The notes beneath the pieces were generated by a model. It ran no database searches, was not told where the DNA came from, and saw nothing but the letters and a program-made list of their open reading frames with translations. The position numbers were made by a program, and so were the translations under genes. Of a stretch of 7,486 nucleotides of DNA, positions 1-6,287 are shown one piece after another. Within the stretch, counting starts at the first letter, position 1. Each line of letters starts with the position of its first letter. This DNA comes from Prevotellaceae bacterium (GTDB taxonomy: Bacteria > Bacteroidota > Bacteroidia > Bacteroidales > UBA932), in the NCBI GenBank assembly GCA_031257455.1, contig JAIROQ010000095.1:1-7486 (forward strand), written 5' to 3'.

Positions 1-46
1 GACTATTTTTTTATTGACTATTGACTATTTTTGCTGACGCGCCAGC

Positions 47-74
47 AACTCATACCTCATAATTCATAACTCAA
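47..74. repeat. Heptamer array AACTCAT, four copies
   Basis: Four units in strict 7-base phase: AACTCAT, ACCTCAT, AATTCAT, AACTCAA. The array is bounded by a GC-rich near-palindrome on the left (33-46, GCTGACGCGCCAGC) and the 183-bp palindromic element on the right. Confidence 0.7.
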
Positions 75-75
75 G

Positions 76-258
76 CCGTCATTCCGAGCCCCTCGACTAT
101 GCTCGGGGCAGGCTCTGCGGAGCGGAGTCGAGGAATCTCCTGTGATGACCCGCTGTCCTTCCCAAACAGCTTGCGTTGGGGAGGAGATTTCTCCACTTCG
201 CGCAGCCTGTCCCGAGCGAAGTCGAGGGATTCTTCGTGCGCTCCGGTCGAAATGACGG
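76..258. repeat. 183-bp imperfect palindromic element with GTCATT ends
   Basis: The left end CCGTCATTCCGA (76-87) and the complement of the right end (247-258, TCGAAATGACGG) agree at 11 of 12 bases. The arms continue to match inward: 90-119 pairs with 199-228, sharing CCTCGACT, GCTCGG and CAGGCT blocks, and the AGTCGAGGAATCTCC block on the left resembles the complement of 181-200. The centre is about 40 bases containing CCCAA and TTGGG. It encodes no protein. Elements with GTCATTNCGA-type ends are, as I recall, scattered through many Bacteroidota genomes as dispersed palindromic repeats; that link is recollection, not a search. The transcript could fold into a long hairpin. Confidence 0.65.
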
Positions 259-282
259 GTTAGTGGAGAGTGGAGAGCGCTT

Positions 283-317
283 TTAATGGTTAATGATTAA
301 TGGTTAGTGATTAATTG
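283..317. repeat. Heptamer array TTAATGR, five copies
   Basis: Five consecutive 7-base units: TTAATGG, TTAATGA, TTAATGG, TTAGTGA, TTAATTG. It is followed at once by GC-rich spacer DNA with the palindrome CGCAGCTGCG at 325-334. Confidence 0.7.
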
Positions 318-343
318 TGGCAAGCGCAGCTGCGTAAGCCAAA

Positions 344-385
344 ATAGTCAATAGTCAATAATTAAATAGTCAATCAAAATAGTCA
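344..385. repeat. ATAGTCA heptamer repeats, four copies
   Basis: Four exact ATAGTCA copies occur at 344-350, 351-357, 366-372 and 379-385. The first two are in tandem and the others are separated by short AT-rich spacers. The reverse-complement form, TGACTAT, is tandemly repeated at 15-28, so this family sits in both orientations on either side of the 11-361 structure. Confidence 0.7.
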
Positions 386-410
386 ATTGTGACTGCTGGC
401 GCAAGCCAAA

Positions 411-434
411 TCTGTAAATCCGTAAATCTGTAAA
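411..434. repeat. Octamer array TCTGTAAA, three copies
   Basis: Three 8-base tandem units (TCTGTAAA, TCCGTAAA, TCTGTAAA) in phase. They are preceded by the GC-rich spacer GCTGGCGCAAGCC (395-407), which resembles other spacers in this intergenic region. Confidence 0.65.
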
Positions 435-461
435 TTTATCCAACGGGGTTATTCACGTTTC

Positions 462-474
462 GCCCCTTCGGGGC
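462..474. other. Short GC hairpin
   Basis: GCCCCTTCGGGGC can fold into a short stem, either five pairs closing a three-base loop or three pairs closing a UUCG tetraloop. No T-run follows, so it does not look like an intrinsic terminator. It precedes a small CTAATGTG octamer repeat (478-493), with a related CTAATTG at 495-501. Confidence 0.45.
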
Positions 475-517
475 TAACTAATGTGCTAATGTGACTAATT
501 GGGCTGACGCGGTAACC

Positions 518-548
518 AATTTTGAATTTTGAGGTTTGAATTTTGAAT
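518..548. repeat. Heptamer array AATTTTG, four copies
   Basis: Four in-phase 7-base units (AATTTTG, AATTTTG, AGGTTTG, AATTTTG) followed by AAT. The GC-rich spacer GCTGACGCGG lies just upstream (503-512) and the perfect palindrome at 551-564 just downstream. Confidence 0.7.
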
Positions 549-550
549 AA

Positions 551-564
551 GCTGGCGCGCCAGC
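551..564. repeat. Perfect 14-bp GC palindrome
   Basis: GCTGGCGCGCCAGC is its own reverse complement. A near-identical copy with one mismatched pair, GCTGACGCGCCAGC, lies at 33-46, and partial copies occur at 395-402 and 503-510. Each sits between different AT-rich repeat arrays, as if it were a recurring separator. Confidence 0.6.
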
Positions 565-568
565 CTGT

Positions 569-612
569 CAACAGTTCAACAACTCAACAATTCAACAGTT
601 CAACAACTCAAC
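569..612. repeat. Octamer array CAACARYT, five and a half copies
   Basis: Tandem 8-base units CAACAGTT, CAACAACT, CAACAATT, CAACAGTT, CAACAACT, then a partial CAAC. It ends about 40 bases before the probable nupG promoter. Confidence 0.75.
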
Positions 613-654
613 ATCCAAAATTGCCGGCGCGACTGCTTTTTCAAAGAAATTCGT

Positions 655-662
655 TATATTTG
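655..662 (+). promoter_or_regulatory. Bacteroidota-type -7 promoter element for nupG
   Basis: TATATTTG matches the Bacteroides primary sigma factor -7 consensus TAnnTTTG exactly. Transcription would start a few bases downstream, leaving a leader of roughly a dozen bases before the ATG at 682. A clear -33 TTTG box at the usual distance of about 19 bases is not seen; the region upstream holds only a T-run at 637-641. There is no purine-rich Shine-Dalgarno motif in the leader, which is common in this phylum. Confidence 0.6.
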
Positions 663-681
663 CAGAAATTAACACCGCGTT

Positions 682-1908
682 ATGGCTTTAAAGTTCCGTT
701 TAACTATTGTCCAGTTCCTTGAATTTTTTATTTGGGGGTCGTGGCTTATCTCTTTCGGTAACTATATGTCGCATCAGGGCATGGGGGATAAAATAGGTAC
801 GCTGTTCGCCACAGCAGGTATAGCGTCATTTATTATGCCCACCATTGTGGGTATTATCGCCGACCGCTGGGTTAATGCCGAACGGCTGTTCGGTATCCTG
901 CACCTGCTGGGGGCTTGTTGCCTTTTTATGGCTTCCCGCGTTACCGATGCCGCCGGTTTTAATCAGCTTTATCTTTGCATGTTTTTAAATGCAATGGTTT
1001 TCATGCCTACCATCGGGTTGAGCTATTCTATTTGTTATAGCGTAATGGCAAAAAACGGCATGGATACCGTCCGGGAATTTCCACCGGTACGCGTATGGGG
1101 AACGGTCGGGTTTATTGTGGCGATGTGGGTGGTAAATCTTGCCGGGTGGGGCGCCAGTCCCAATCAGCTGTTGCTGGCCGCCGGTACGGCGCTTATCCTT
1201 GCGCTGTATGCGTTCACCCTGCCGCAGTCGCCGCCGTCCCGGGCGAAAAAGGGCAGTTCCCTCCTATCCACTCTGGGTTTGGACGCGCTGGTATTGCTGA
1301 AAGAAAAACGGATGGCGGTATTTTTCCTCTTTGCCGTACTGCTGGGCGTTTGCCTGCAAATAACCAATTCTTACGGCAGCACGTTCATCAACAGTTTCGC
1401 AACGGATTATCCCGGCTCGTTTGCGGTGGAGTACAATAATATCTTTTTATCCATTTCCCAAATTTCCGAAGCATTGTTTATATTGGCCATCCCGTTTTTC
1501 CTTCGCCGGTTTGGCATAAAAATCGTGATGTTGATGAGTCTTGGCGCATGGATGCTGCGTTTCGGTTTATTCGGCATCGGCGACCCCGGCACAGGGATGG
1601 TCTGGCTGACGCTGTCAATGATTATCTACGGCATGGCCTTTGATTTCTTCAACATTTCCGGCTCGCTGTTTATAGAAAAAGAAACGCCCGCGAAGTTCCG
1701 CGCCAGTGCGCAGGGCATGCTGATGATGGTAACGAACGGGCTGGGCGCTATTCTCGGCAATTACGGCGCGGAAGCGGTTATCAACCGTTTTGTCAATAAT
1801 GCGGCTACGCCTGACTGGCCGGCGGCATGGTTTATTTTCGCCGCCTATGCCCTTGTGATAGCCATTGCCTTTGCCCTGTTTTTTCAGTACAAACACAGGA
1901 GAAGTTAA
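682..1908 (+). CDS. nupG: NupG-type nucleoside:proton symporter (MFS)
   Basis: A 12-helix inner-membrane permease of the nucleoside:H+ symporter family, predicted to import nucleosides driven by the proton gradient for salvage. The 408 residues are close to the 418 of E. coli NupG and similar throughout. The opening QFLEFFIWGSWL aligns with QFCLWGSWL. The segment FPPVRVWGTVGF (133-144) holds the Arg137, Thr141 and Phe144 counterparts of residues I recall as important in the E. coli transporter. Others are LQITN (Gln226, Asn229), SISQISE (Gln260, Glu263) and IYGMAFDFFNISGS (Tyr316, Phe320). No segment is missing and hydrophobic stretches run throughout. The ATG at 682 follows the -7 box closely. 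The gene stands alone, separated from the downstream gene run by a repeat spacer. XapB-like xanthosine permeases belong to the same family, so the exact nucleoside preference is not certain. Confidence 0.93.
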   Translation: MALKFRLTIVQFLEFFIWGSWLISFGNYMSHQGMGDKIGTLFATAGIASFIMPTIVGIIADRWVNAERLFGILHLLGACCLFMASRVTDAAGFNQLYLCMFLNAMVFMPTIGLSYSICYSVMAKNGMDTVREFPPVRVWGTVGFIVAMWVVNLAGWGASPNQLLLAAGTALILALYAFTLPQSPPSRAKKGSSLLSTLGLDALVLLKEKRMAVFFLFAVLLGVCLQITNSYGSTFINSFATDYPGSFAVEYNNIFLSISQISEALFILAIPFFLRRFGIKIVMLMSLGAWMLRFGLFGIGDPGTGMVWLTLSMIIYGMAFDFFNISGSLFIEKETPAKFRASAQGMLMMVTNGLGAILGNYGAEAVINRFVNNAATPDWPAAWFIFAAYALVIAIAFALFFQYKHRRS

Positions 1909-1973
1909 AAGTTAGAAGTTAAAAGTTAAGAGTTAAAAGTTAGAAGTTAAGTTAAAAGTTAAGTTAAAAGTCA
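1901..1973. repeat. Heptamer array RAAGTTA overlapping the nupG stop
   Basis: Seven uninterrupted 7-base units run from 1901 to 1949 (GAAGTTA, AAAGTTA, GAAGTTA, AAAGTTA, AGAGTTA, AAAGTTA, GAAGTTA). Degenerate AGTTA, AAAGTTA, AGTTA and AAAGTCA follow up to 1973. The first unit lies inside the final nupG codons and supplies the TAA stop. No hairpin terminator is visible, so transcription could read into the next gene. Confidence 0.75.
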
Positions 1974-2000
1974 GGAGCCATTAAGGTCTGTATTCTCCAA

Positions 2001-2025
2001 GTCTATTGTCTCCGGGTCTATTGTC
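2001..2025. repeat. GTCTATTGTC direct repeat
   Basis: Two exact 10-base copies (2001-2010 and 2016-2025) lie 15 bases apart, with a decayed third version at about 1986-1998. They sit 12 bases before the start of the PASTA gene, where a promoter or leader for the downstream gene run would be expected. I could not find a convincing TAnnTTTG box here. Confidence 0.5.
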
Positions 2026-2036
2026 CGAAAGTTTAT

Positions 2037-2852
2037 ATGAAGAGAGCTAATTTATCAGCAAAAGAAAAACCTGTTCCGGTGAAAAAGACGGTAGCAGGCA
2101 GGCTGTGGGAAAATTTCCTGTTCAGGAATTTCGTATATGCGGTAGTGGGTTTGCTGTTGCTGCTGTTTATTACAAATTTCATATTATTACTGCTGACGCA
2201 GCATAACCGGACGTTCCCCGTGCCGGATTTTTCGGGGATGACCTTTGAAGAAGCCCTCGCCGTGAAGGAAGCAAAACGCCTGCGACTGGAAATAATTGAT
2301 TCGGTATATGTGCTGCACCGTCCGCGCGGAACGGTTTTCCGGCAGTTGCCGGAGCCGCAGACGGAAGTGAAAAATAACCGCCGGGTGCTGCTGGTCATCA
2401 ATGCCTGTTCGCCGCGCAAAGTCATCGTGCCGGAAGTGGTCGGGTATTCGCTGCGGCAGGCAAAGGCGGTGTTGCTGTCGCAGGGACTTGCCATAGGAAA
2501 ATTGAGTTACGAGCCGGACATAGCCACCAACAATGTACTGGCGCAATACCATAAAAAACGCATTATCCGGCAAGGAAGTGAAATAAACGCCGGCAGTGAA
2601 ATCGATTTGGTCTTGGGACGCAATGTGGAATCGGGGCAACGGACAATCATTCCTTCCGTCACGGGTTTATCCGCCGAGTCGGCAAAGGATTTGCTGCTGG
2701 ATAATTCCCTGAATTATGTTTTGCGCTATGATGCTTCCGTCAAGAATTATGCGGATTCGCTCTCGGCACGCGTGTACCGCCAATGGCCTTCCGCTTCGCC
2801 GGTTGATATATGGAATTTAGGCACTGCGGTAGAACTCTACCTCCGGCCATAA
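2037..2852 (+). CDS. Membrane-anchored three-PASTA-domain protein
   Basis: A bitopic protein: a short basic cytoplasmic tail (1-32), one transmembrane helix (about 33-54, rich in Leu, Val and Phe), then an extracytoplasmic part made of three PASTA repeats at about 60-123, 128-194 and 203-270. Each begins with a V/IP-x-hydrophobic-G motif (VPDFSGM, VPEVVGYS, IPSVTGLS) followed by an A-rich helix, and ends in a hydrophobic strand. PASTA domains in Ser/Thr kinases and penicillin-binding proteins sense or bind peptidoglycan and muropeptides. This protein has neither a kinase nor a transpeptidase domain, as is usual for stand-alone Bacteroidota members, so its role is unknown beyond a likely cell-wall link. 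It is the first gene of the run, 22 bases ahead of rluD. Confidence 0.88.
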   Translation: MKRANLSAKEKPVPVKKTVAGRLWENFLFRNFVYAVVGLLLLLFITNFILLLLTQHNRTFPVPDFSGMTFEEALAVKEAKRLRLEIIDSVYVLHRPRGTVFRQLPEPQTEVKNNRRVLLVINACSPRKVIVPEVVGYSLRQAKAVLLSQGLAIGKLSYEPDIATNNVLAQYHKKRIIRQGSEINAGSEIDLVLGRNVESGQRTIIPSVTGLSAESAKDLLLDNSLNYVLRYDASVKNYADSLSARVYRQWPSASPVDIWNLGTAVELYLRP

Positions 2853-2874
2853 CTTTTTTAAATTTTAAAATCCT

Positions 2875-3936
2875 TTGAACCCTTTACCCCCAGCGCCATT
2901 GAAAGAAGAGGAAAAAACAGAAAAGCAACGCCTGTTTGAACATTTTCATTTTGTGGTGGACGAAGGCCAGACGCCCGTCCGGATTGACAAATACCTTACC
3001 GCACATATCGAAGGAATGTCGCGCAGCCGCATACAGATGGCCGCCGCCGTCCACTATGTACTGGTAAACCAAAAGCCGGTGAGCGCAAGTTACAAAGTAA
3101 AACCCTGCGATGAAATAAGTATTGTAATGCCTTTCCGCAGGCGCGGCATAGAAGTCATTCCCGAAAATATCCCGCTGGATATAATGTACGAAGATGCGGC
3201 GGTGATTGTGATAAACAAACCAGCGGGACTGGTAGTGCATCCCGGACACGGCAATTATACCGGCACGCTGCTGAATGCGCTGTTGTATTACTTGCAGGAA
3301 AAAAATGAAATGTATTTTCTGGTACACCGTATCGACAAGGACACATCGGGCATTTTGGTAGTAGCCAAAACGGCGGAAGCGCAGGCGTTTTTAGCCGAAC
3401 AGTTTTTTTACCATACTTCCAAACGGGTATATATAGCGTTGGCATGGGGCAATGTGCAGGCCGATGAAGGAACGATTACCGGCAATGTCGGACGCGACCC
3501 GAACGAACGCATGCGCTTCCGGGTCTTTGACGATGAAACGCAGGGACGCCATGCCGTAACGCACTACAAAGTGCTGGAACGCTTCGGTTATGTTACCCTG
3601 CTGGAATGCCGGCTGGAAACCGGCCGCACGCATCAGATACGCGTACACATGAGCAGCATCGGGCATCCGCTCTTTAATGACGAACGCTACGGCGGAGACG
3701 CTATCCGAAAGGGAACGGTATTTTCCAAATACAGGCAGTTTATCACAAATTGTTTTGAAATCATGCCGCGACAGGCATTGCATGCGCGGCTGCTGGGGTT
3801 TGTGCATCCCCTGAGCAGAGAAGAAATGATTTTTGAAGCAGCCTTGCCGGAAGACTTTACCAAAGTACTGGAAAAATGGCGGAACTATAAACATACGGAC
3901 ATCGAAGAAGAAGACGCGGCGATGGACGCTTCTTGA
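2875..3936 (+). CDS. rluD: Ribosomal large-subunit pseudouridine synthase, RluD type
   Basis: Converts uridine to pseudouridine in RNA; RluD acts on helix 69 of 23S rRNA. An N-terminal S4 RNA-binding domain (about 35-90, VRIDKYL onward) is followed by the catalytic domain. The signature HRIDKDTSG at 151-159 contains the catalytic Asp154. Other family blocks are INKPAGLVVHPG (113-124), LETGRTHQIRVH (247-258) and FNDERYGG (267-274). Length 353 is normal for Bacteroidales homologues, which also carry an acidic N-terminal extension. The start is unusual: an in-frame TAA at 2866-2868 limits extension, there is no ATG before the S4 domain, and TTG at 2875 or TTG at 2899 must serve. I use 2875 because it retains the longest extension. 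RluA or RluC specificity cannot be excluded from sequence alone, but the S4 domain and overall similarity favour RluD. Confidence 0.92.
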   Translation: MNPLPPAPLKEEEKTEKQRLFEHFHFVVDEGQTPVRIDKYLTAHIEGMSRSRIQMAAAVHYVLVNQKPVSASYKVKPCDEISIVMPFRRRGIEVIPENIPLDIMYEDAAVIVINKPAGLVVHPGHGNYTGTLLNALLYYLQEKNEMYFLVHRIDKDTSGILVVAKTAEAQAFLAEQFFYHTSKRVYIALAWGNVQADEGTITGNVGRDPNERMRFRVFDDETQGRHAVTHYKVLERFGYVTLLECRLETGRTHQIRVHMSSIGHPLFNDERYGGDAIRKGTVFSKYRQFITNCFEIMPRQALHARLLGFVHPLSREEMIFEAALPEDFTKVLEKWRNYKHTDIEEEDAAMDAS

Positions 3937-3957
3937 GAGGCGCGGCTGAGGCTGCAT

Positions 3958-3962
3958 GGAGG
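3958..3962 (+). promoter_or_regulatory. Strong Shine-Dalgarno site for the hydrolase gene
   Basis: GGAGG lies six bases before the ATG at 3969. It decides the start: the longer frame from TTG at 3933 would overlap the rluD stop and lacks a site this good. The other genes here have little or no Shine-Dalgarno sequence, so a near-perfect one stands out. Confidence 0.7.
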
Positions 3963-3968
3963 AAAATA

Positions 3969-4712
3969 ATGATAACAAATAAACAATTGGTAGTAGGAAA
4001 TGTACTGTCGTCCTACACGGAAGCGGGGAAGGGGAACCCGCTTGTGCTGTTGCACGGGTGGGGCTGTTGCGCGGGTACTTTTAAGGATTTGCAGGAGGAC
4101 TTGTCCGAAAAATTCCGGGTGGTGGCGGTGGATTTTCCCGGCTTCGGCAGAAGCGAAGAACCAAAAGAAATATGGGGCTGTACGGAATATGCGCAATGGA
4201 CGCAACAGTTCCTTAAAAAAATAAACATCCATGCGCCGGTGATACTGGGGCATTCCTTTGGCGGGCGGATTGCACTGGTCTTACATTCCCGCATCCCCGT
4301 GTCCAAACTCATCCTGACGGGCAGTCCGGGAATAACGGCAGCCGGCAGGCCGCCGAAAAAAACATGGGCAACATACCTGCCCGGCTTCTTGAAAAAGGGA
4401 ATACTCCGGGAATGTCTTATCAAAATGGCCGGCTCGGACGACTACAAACGCGCTACACCCCACATGAGGGAAGTGTTGAAAAAAGTTATAGCCGAAGACT
4501 TGCGGCCTTATGCCGCGAAAATTTCAATACCGACCCTTTTAATCTGGGGGGCGAACGATAAGGAAACGCCGCCGGCTACGGGAAAGGATTTTAATGCGAC
4601 CATCCCCGCGTCCACACTGGAAATAATGGCGGATTGCGGGCATTACGCTTTTCTGGAAAACAAAAATGCGTTTCTGGATTTAATCAATAAATTTTTGGAA
4701 AACCATGATTGA
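3969..4712 (+). CDS. Alpha/beta-fold hydrolase
   Basis: A 247-residue cytoplasmic-type serine hydrolase with no signal peptide. Residues numbered from the ATG at 3969: oxyanion-hole motif HGWG (29-32), VVAVDFPGFGRS (51-62), nucleophile elbow GHSFGG with Ser96, acid GANDKETP with Asp197, and CGHYAFLE with His225. The triad is complete and a lid region of about 60 residues (121-180) lies between strands, so it should be active. The substrate cannot be read from sequence; the family includes esterases, C-C bond hydrolases, thioesterases and peptidases. It overlaps the MurF-like gene by 8 bases (the last four codons contain ATGATTGA), which suggests translational coupling and a shared pathway. 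I recall similar hydrolases beside MurF-like and Ddl-like genes in Clostridia, which would fit a role with D-Ala peptides or their esters, but that is inference. Confidence 0.85.
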   Translation: MITNKQLVVGNVLSSYTEAGKGNPLVLLHGWGCCAGTFKDLQEDLSEKFRVVAVDFPGFGRSEEPKEIWGCTEYAQWTQQFLKKINIHAPVILGHSFGGRIALVLHSRIPVSKLILTGSPGITAAGRPPKKTWATYLPGFLKKGILRECLIKMAGSDDYKRATPHMREVLKKVIAEDLRPYAAKISIPTLLIWGANDKETPPATGKDFNATIPASTLEIMADCGHYAFLENKNAFLDLINKFLENHD

Positions 4713-6279
4713 AATCATTGACGCCGGCGCTGTCCTGTGCCTGTTTTTCTACCTTCTCCTTGTCCTGAAAAAAGAATTGCACATGCTACAATTAAATTCT
4801 TATTTCAATACCCGCTATATTAAATGGTATAAAGAAAACTTCCGGTCGCGCTGCGATATAATCAAAGCGTTGGTTGTGCTGTCCTGCGTGTTGTCGGGCT
4901 GTATGGATTATTGGCTTTTCCCTTTGGCCGGCATCCTTTTGTCCGCCGCAGGCGCAGTGGCGCTGATAAAACAAAAGGCAAAAAAGAAACTTGATTTCAC
5001 CCACCGGGCGGCGCGGTTATTTGTGATGGCTATCTTACTTCCGGCCGCCGCGCTTGCCGTTACATTTACAGTTACGCAAAATATCCGGCCGGCGGCGTGG
5101 CCGCTGGCGGCGTTTATCGCCTTTTCATTCCCCGTAATGCTTTTTGCGAATACCTTGATGCGACCGCTGGAAACCCTCATCAACCGGTGGTATATCAATG
5201 ACGCCGGAAAGAAAATCAAAAACTGTCCCCACCTGACGGTCGTGGCCGTTACGGGCAGCTATGGCAAAACCAGCGTGAAACATTTTTTGCAAAACATCCT
5301 CTCGGAACAGTACAATGTATTGATTACGCCCGGAAGTTTTAATACCACTTTGGGGGTCGTGCGTACTGTCCGCGAGCAGTTGCAACCGATACACGAGGTT
5401 TTTATTGTCGAAATGGGCGCGAAAAGAGCCGGCGATGTGGCGGAAATTTGCCGTATCGTCCGGCCGAAGTACGGCGTGATAACAGCCGTTGGCGCGCAAC
5501 ACTTGGAAACATTCGGCACGGTGGCGAACGTGAAAAAAGCAAAATTGGAAATCCTCTCCGCCCTGCCTGCCGGCGGCGGGGGCTTTATCAATGCCGCCGA
5601 CATTGCGCCCGGCGACCTCCCTGCGGATGTCAAAGCCCCGGTCGTTTCATTCGGCGTGGGGAAGGATGCGGATTATGACGCCCGGAATATAGTATATACT
5701 GCGAAAGGGATGTCTTTTGACGTGTACCGGAGCGGCGAAAAATACCTGACTCTTGAAACCGCCCTGCTGGGCGAACACAACGTATCGAATTTGTTAGCCT
5801 GTTGCGCGGTGGCTTGCACGTTGGGAGTGGAAAAATACAAGATAGAAAAAGCCGTCAAAAGCATTCGCGCCGTAGAACACCGGCTGGAAGTAAAACCATT
5901 GCCCAACGGGGTAACGGTTATTGACGATGCTTTTAATTCCAATCCCGTAGGCTCGAAAATGGCGTTGGAAGCCTTGAAACGCATGGAAGGAAAAAGGAAA
6001 ATCATCATTACGCCCGGCATGATTGAACTGGGCGCGGAAGAAGCGGAACGCAACTATGCCTTCGGGCAGGCCATCGCCGGAAACTGCGATATAGCCGTGC
6101 TGGTGGGCATTCACCGGACATTGCCGATACAGGAAGGTATCAAAGCCGCCGGTTTCCCGGAAGGAAATCTGGCCGTCTGCAAAAATTTGACGGAAGCAAA
6201 CAACTACGTGAAAAGCATTATGCAGCCGGGAGACGTGGTATTGTATGAAAATGATTTACCGGATACATTTAACGAATAA
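4705..6279 (+). CDS. Membrane-anchored MurF-like Mur ligase
   Basis: An ATP-dependent amide ligase of the Mur family with an unusual front end. Residues 1-160 contain about five hydrophobic segments (roughly 3-20, 53-67, 70-88, 103-124, 130-152) in place of the UDP-MurNAc-binding domain. The ATPase domain then shows the P-loop TGSYGKTS (183-190), VEMGAKRAGDVAEIC (235-249), GVITAVGAQHLETFG (257-271) and AKLEIL (279-284), which includes the lysine expected to be carbamylated (Lys280). GEHNVSNLLAC (356-366), HRLE (392-395), DDAFNSNP (407-414) and GMIELG (438-443) are MurF-like; MurE would have a DYAHTP-type motif. The C-terminus ends YENDLPDTFNE where MurF has a KGSR motif. True MurF adds D-Ala-D-Ala to UDP-MurNAc-tripeptide. 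With a membrane domain and no substrate domain, this protein more likely acts on a lipid-linked or other acceptor. It lies between the hydrolase (8-base overlap) and the Ddl-like gene (8-base gap). Confidence 0.82.
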   Translation: MIEIIDAGAVLCLFFYLLLVLKKELHMLQLNSYFNTRYIKWYKENFRSRCDIIKALVVLSCVLSGCMDYWLFPLAGILLSAAGAVALIKQKAKKKLDFTHRAARLFVMAILLPAAALAVTFTVTQNIRPAAWPLAAFIAFSFPVMLFANTLMRPLETLINRWYINDAGKKIKNCPHLTVVAVTGSYGKTSVKHFLQNILSEQYNVLITPGSFNTTLGVVRTVREQLQPIHEVFIVEMGAKRAGDVAEICRIVRPKYGVITAVGAQHLETFGTVANVKKAKLEILSALPAGGGGFINAADIAPGDLPADVKAPVVSFGVGKDADYDARNIVYTAKGMSFDVYRSGEKYLTLETALLGEHNVSNLLACCAVACTLGVEKYKIEKAVKSIRAVEHRLEVKPLPNGVTVIDDAFNSNPVGSKMALEALKRMEGKRKIIITPGMIELGAEEAERNYAFGQAIAGNCDIAVLVGIHRTLPIQEGIKAAGFPEGNLAVCKNLTEANNYVKSIMQPGDVVLYENDLPDTFNE

Positions 6280-6287
6280 AAATATAC

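Larger units (their letters stand above)
11..361. repeat. Perfect 21-bp inverted repeat bracketing a nested element
   Basis: Positions 11-31 and 341-361 are perfect reverse complements over 21 bases. Each arm contains two copies of the heptamer TTGACTA or its complement. Inside the arms the order is roughly mirrored: a GC-rich near-palindrome (33-46 on the left, 319-340 on the right), then an AT-rich heptamer array (47-74 and 283-317), then the 183-bp inverted-repeat element in the centre. No open reading frame of note lies inside. It could be a non-autonomous mobile element or a mosaic built by repeated insertion of short words. Because the arms are low-complexity words, part of the symmetry may come from the repeat family being used in both orientations. 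Confidence 0.6.

Noticed and set aside
344..434. CRISPR array
   Set aside because: The repeated units are only 7-8 bases, mostly contiguous, and have no unique spacers of about 30 bases; no cas genes are present.
462..474. Intrinsic terminator
   Set aside because: The hairpin is short and is followed by CTAACTAATG rather than a T-run, and no gene ends just before it in the window.
1974..2036. Promoter for the PASTA-to-ddl gene run
   Set aside because: No TAnnTTTG box with a suitable -33 region could be found. The only clear structure is the GTCTATTGTC repeat, so I list that and not a promoter.
2033..2494. Long minus-strand reading frames opposite the PASTA, rluD, MurF-like and ddl genes
   Set aside because: They lie entirely opposite well-supported genes, show no recognisable domains, and look like complementary-frame artefacts.
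3933..3968. Longer hydrolase start at TTG 3933
   Set aside because: It overlaps the rluD stop, adds 12 residues unlike the family's N-terminus, and the GGAGG at 3958-3962 points clearly to ATG 3969.
4705..6279. MurE, MurT or folylpolyglutamate synthase
   Set aside because: The DDAFNSNP and GMIELG motifs and the HRLE spacing are MurF-like. There is no DYAHTP-type MurE motif, and no GatD-like glutaminase gene is adjacent as expected for MurT.
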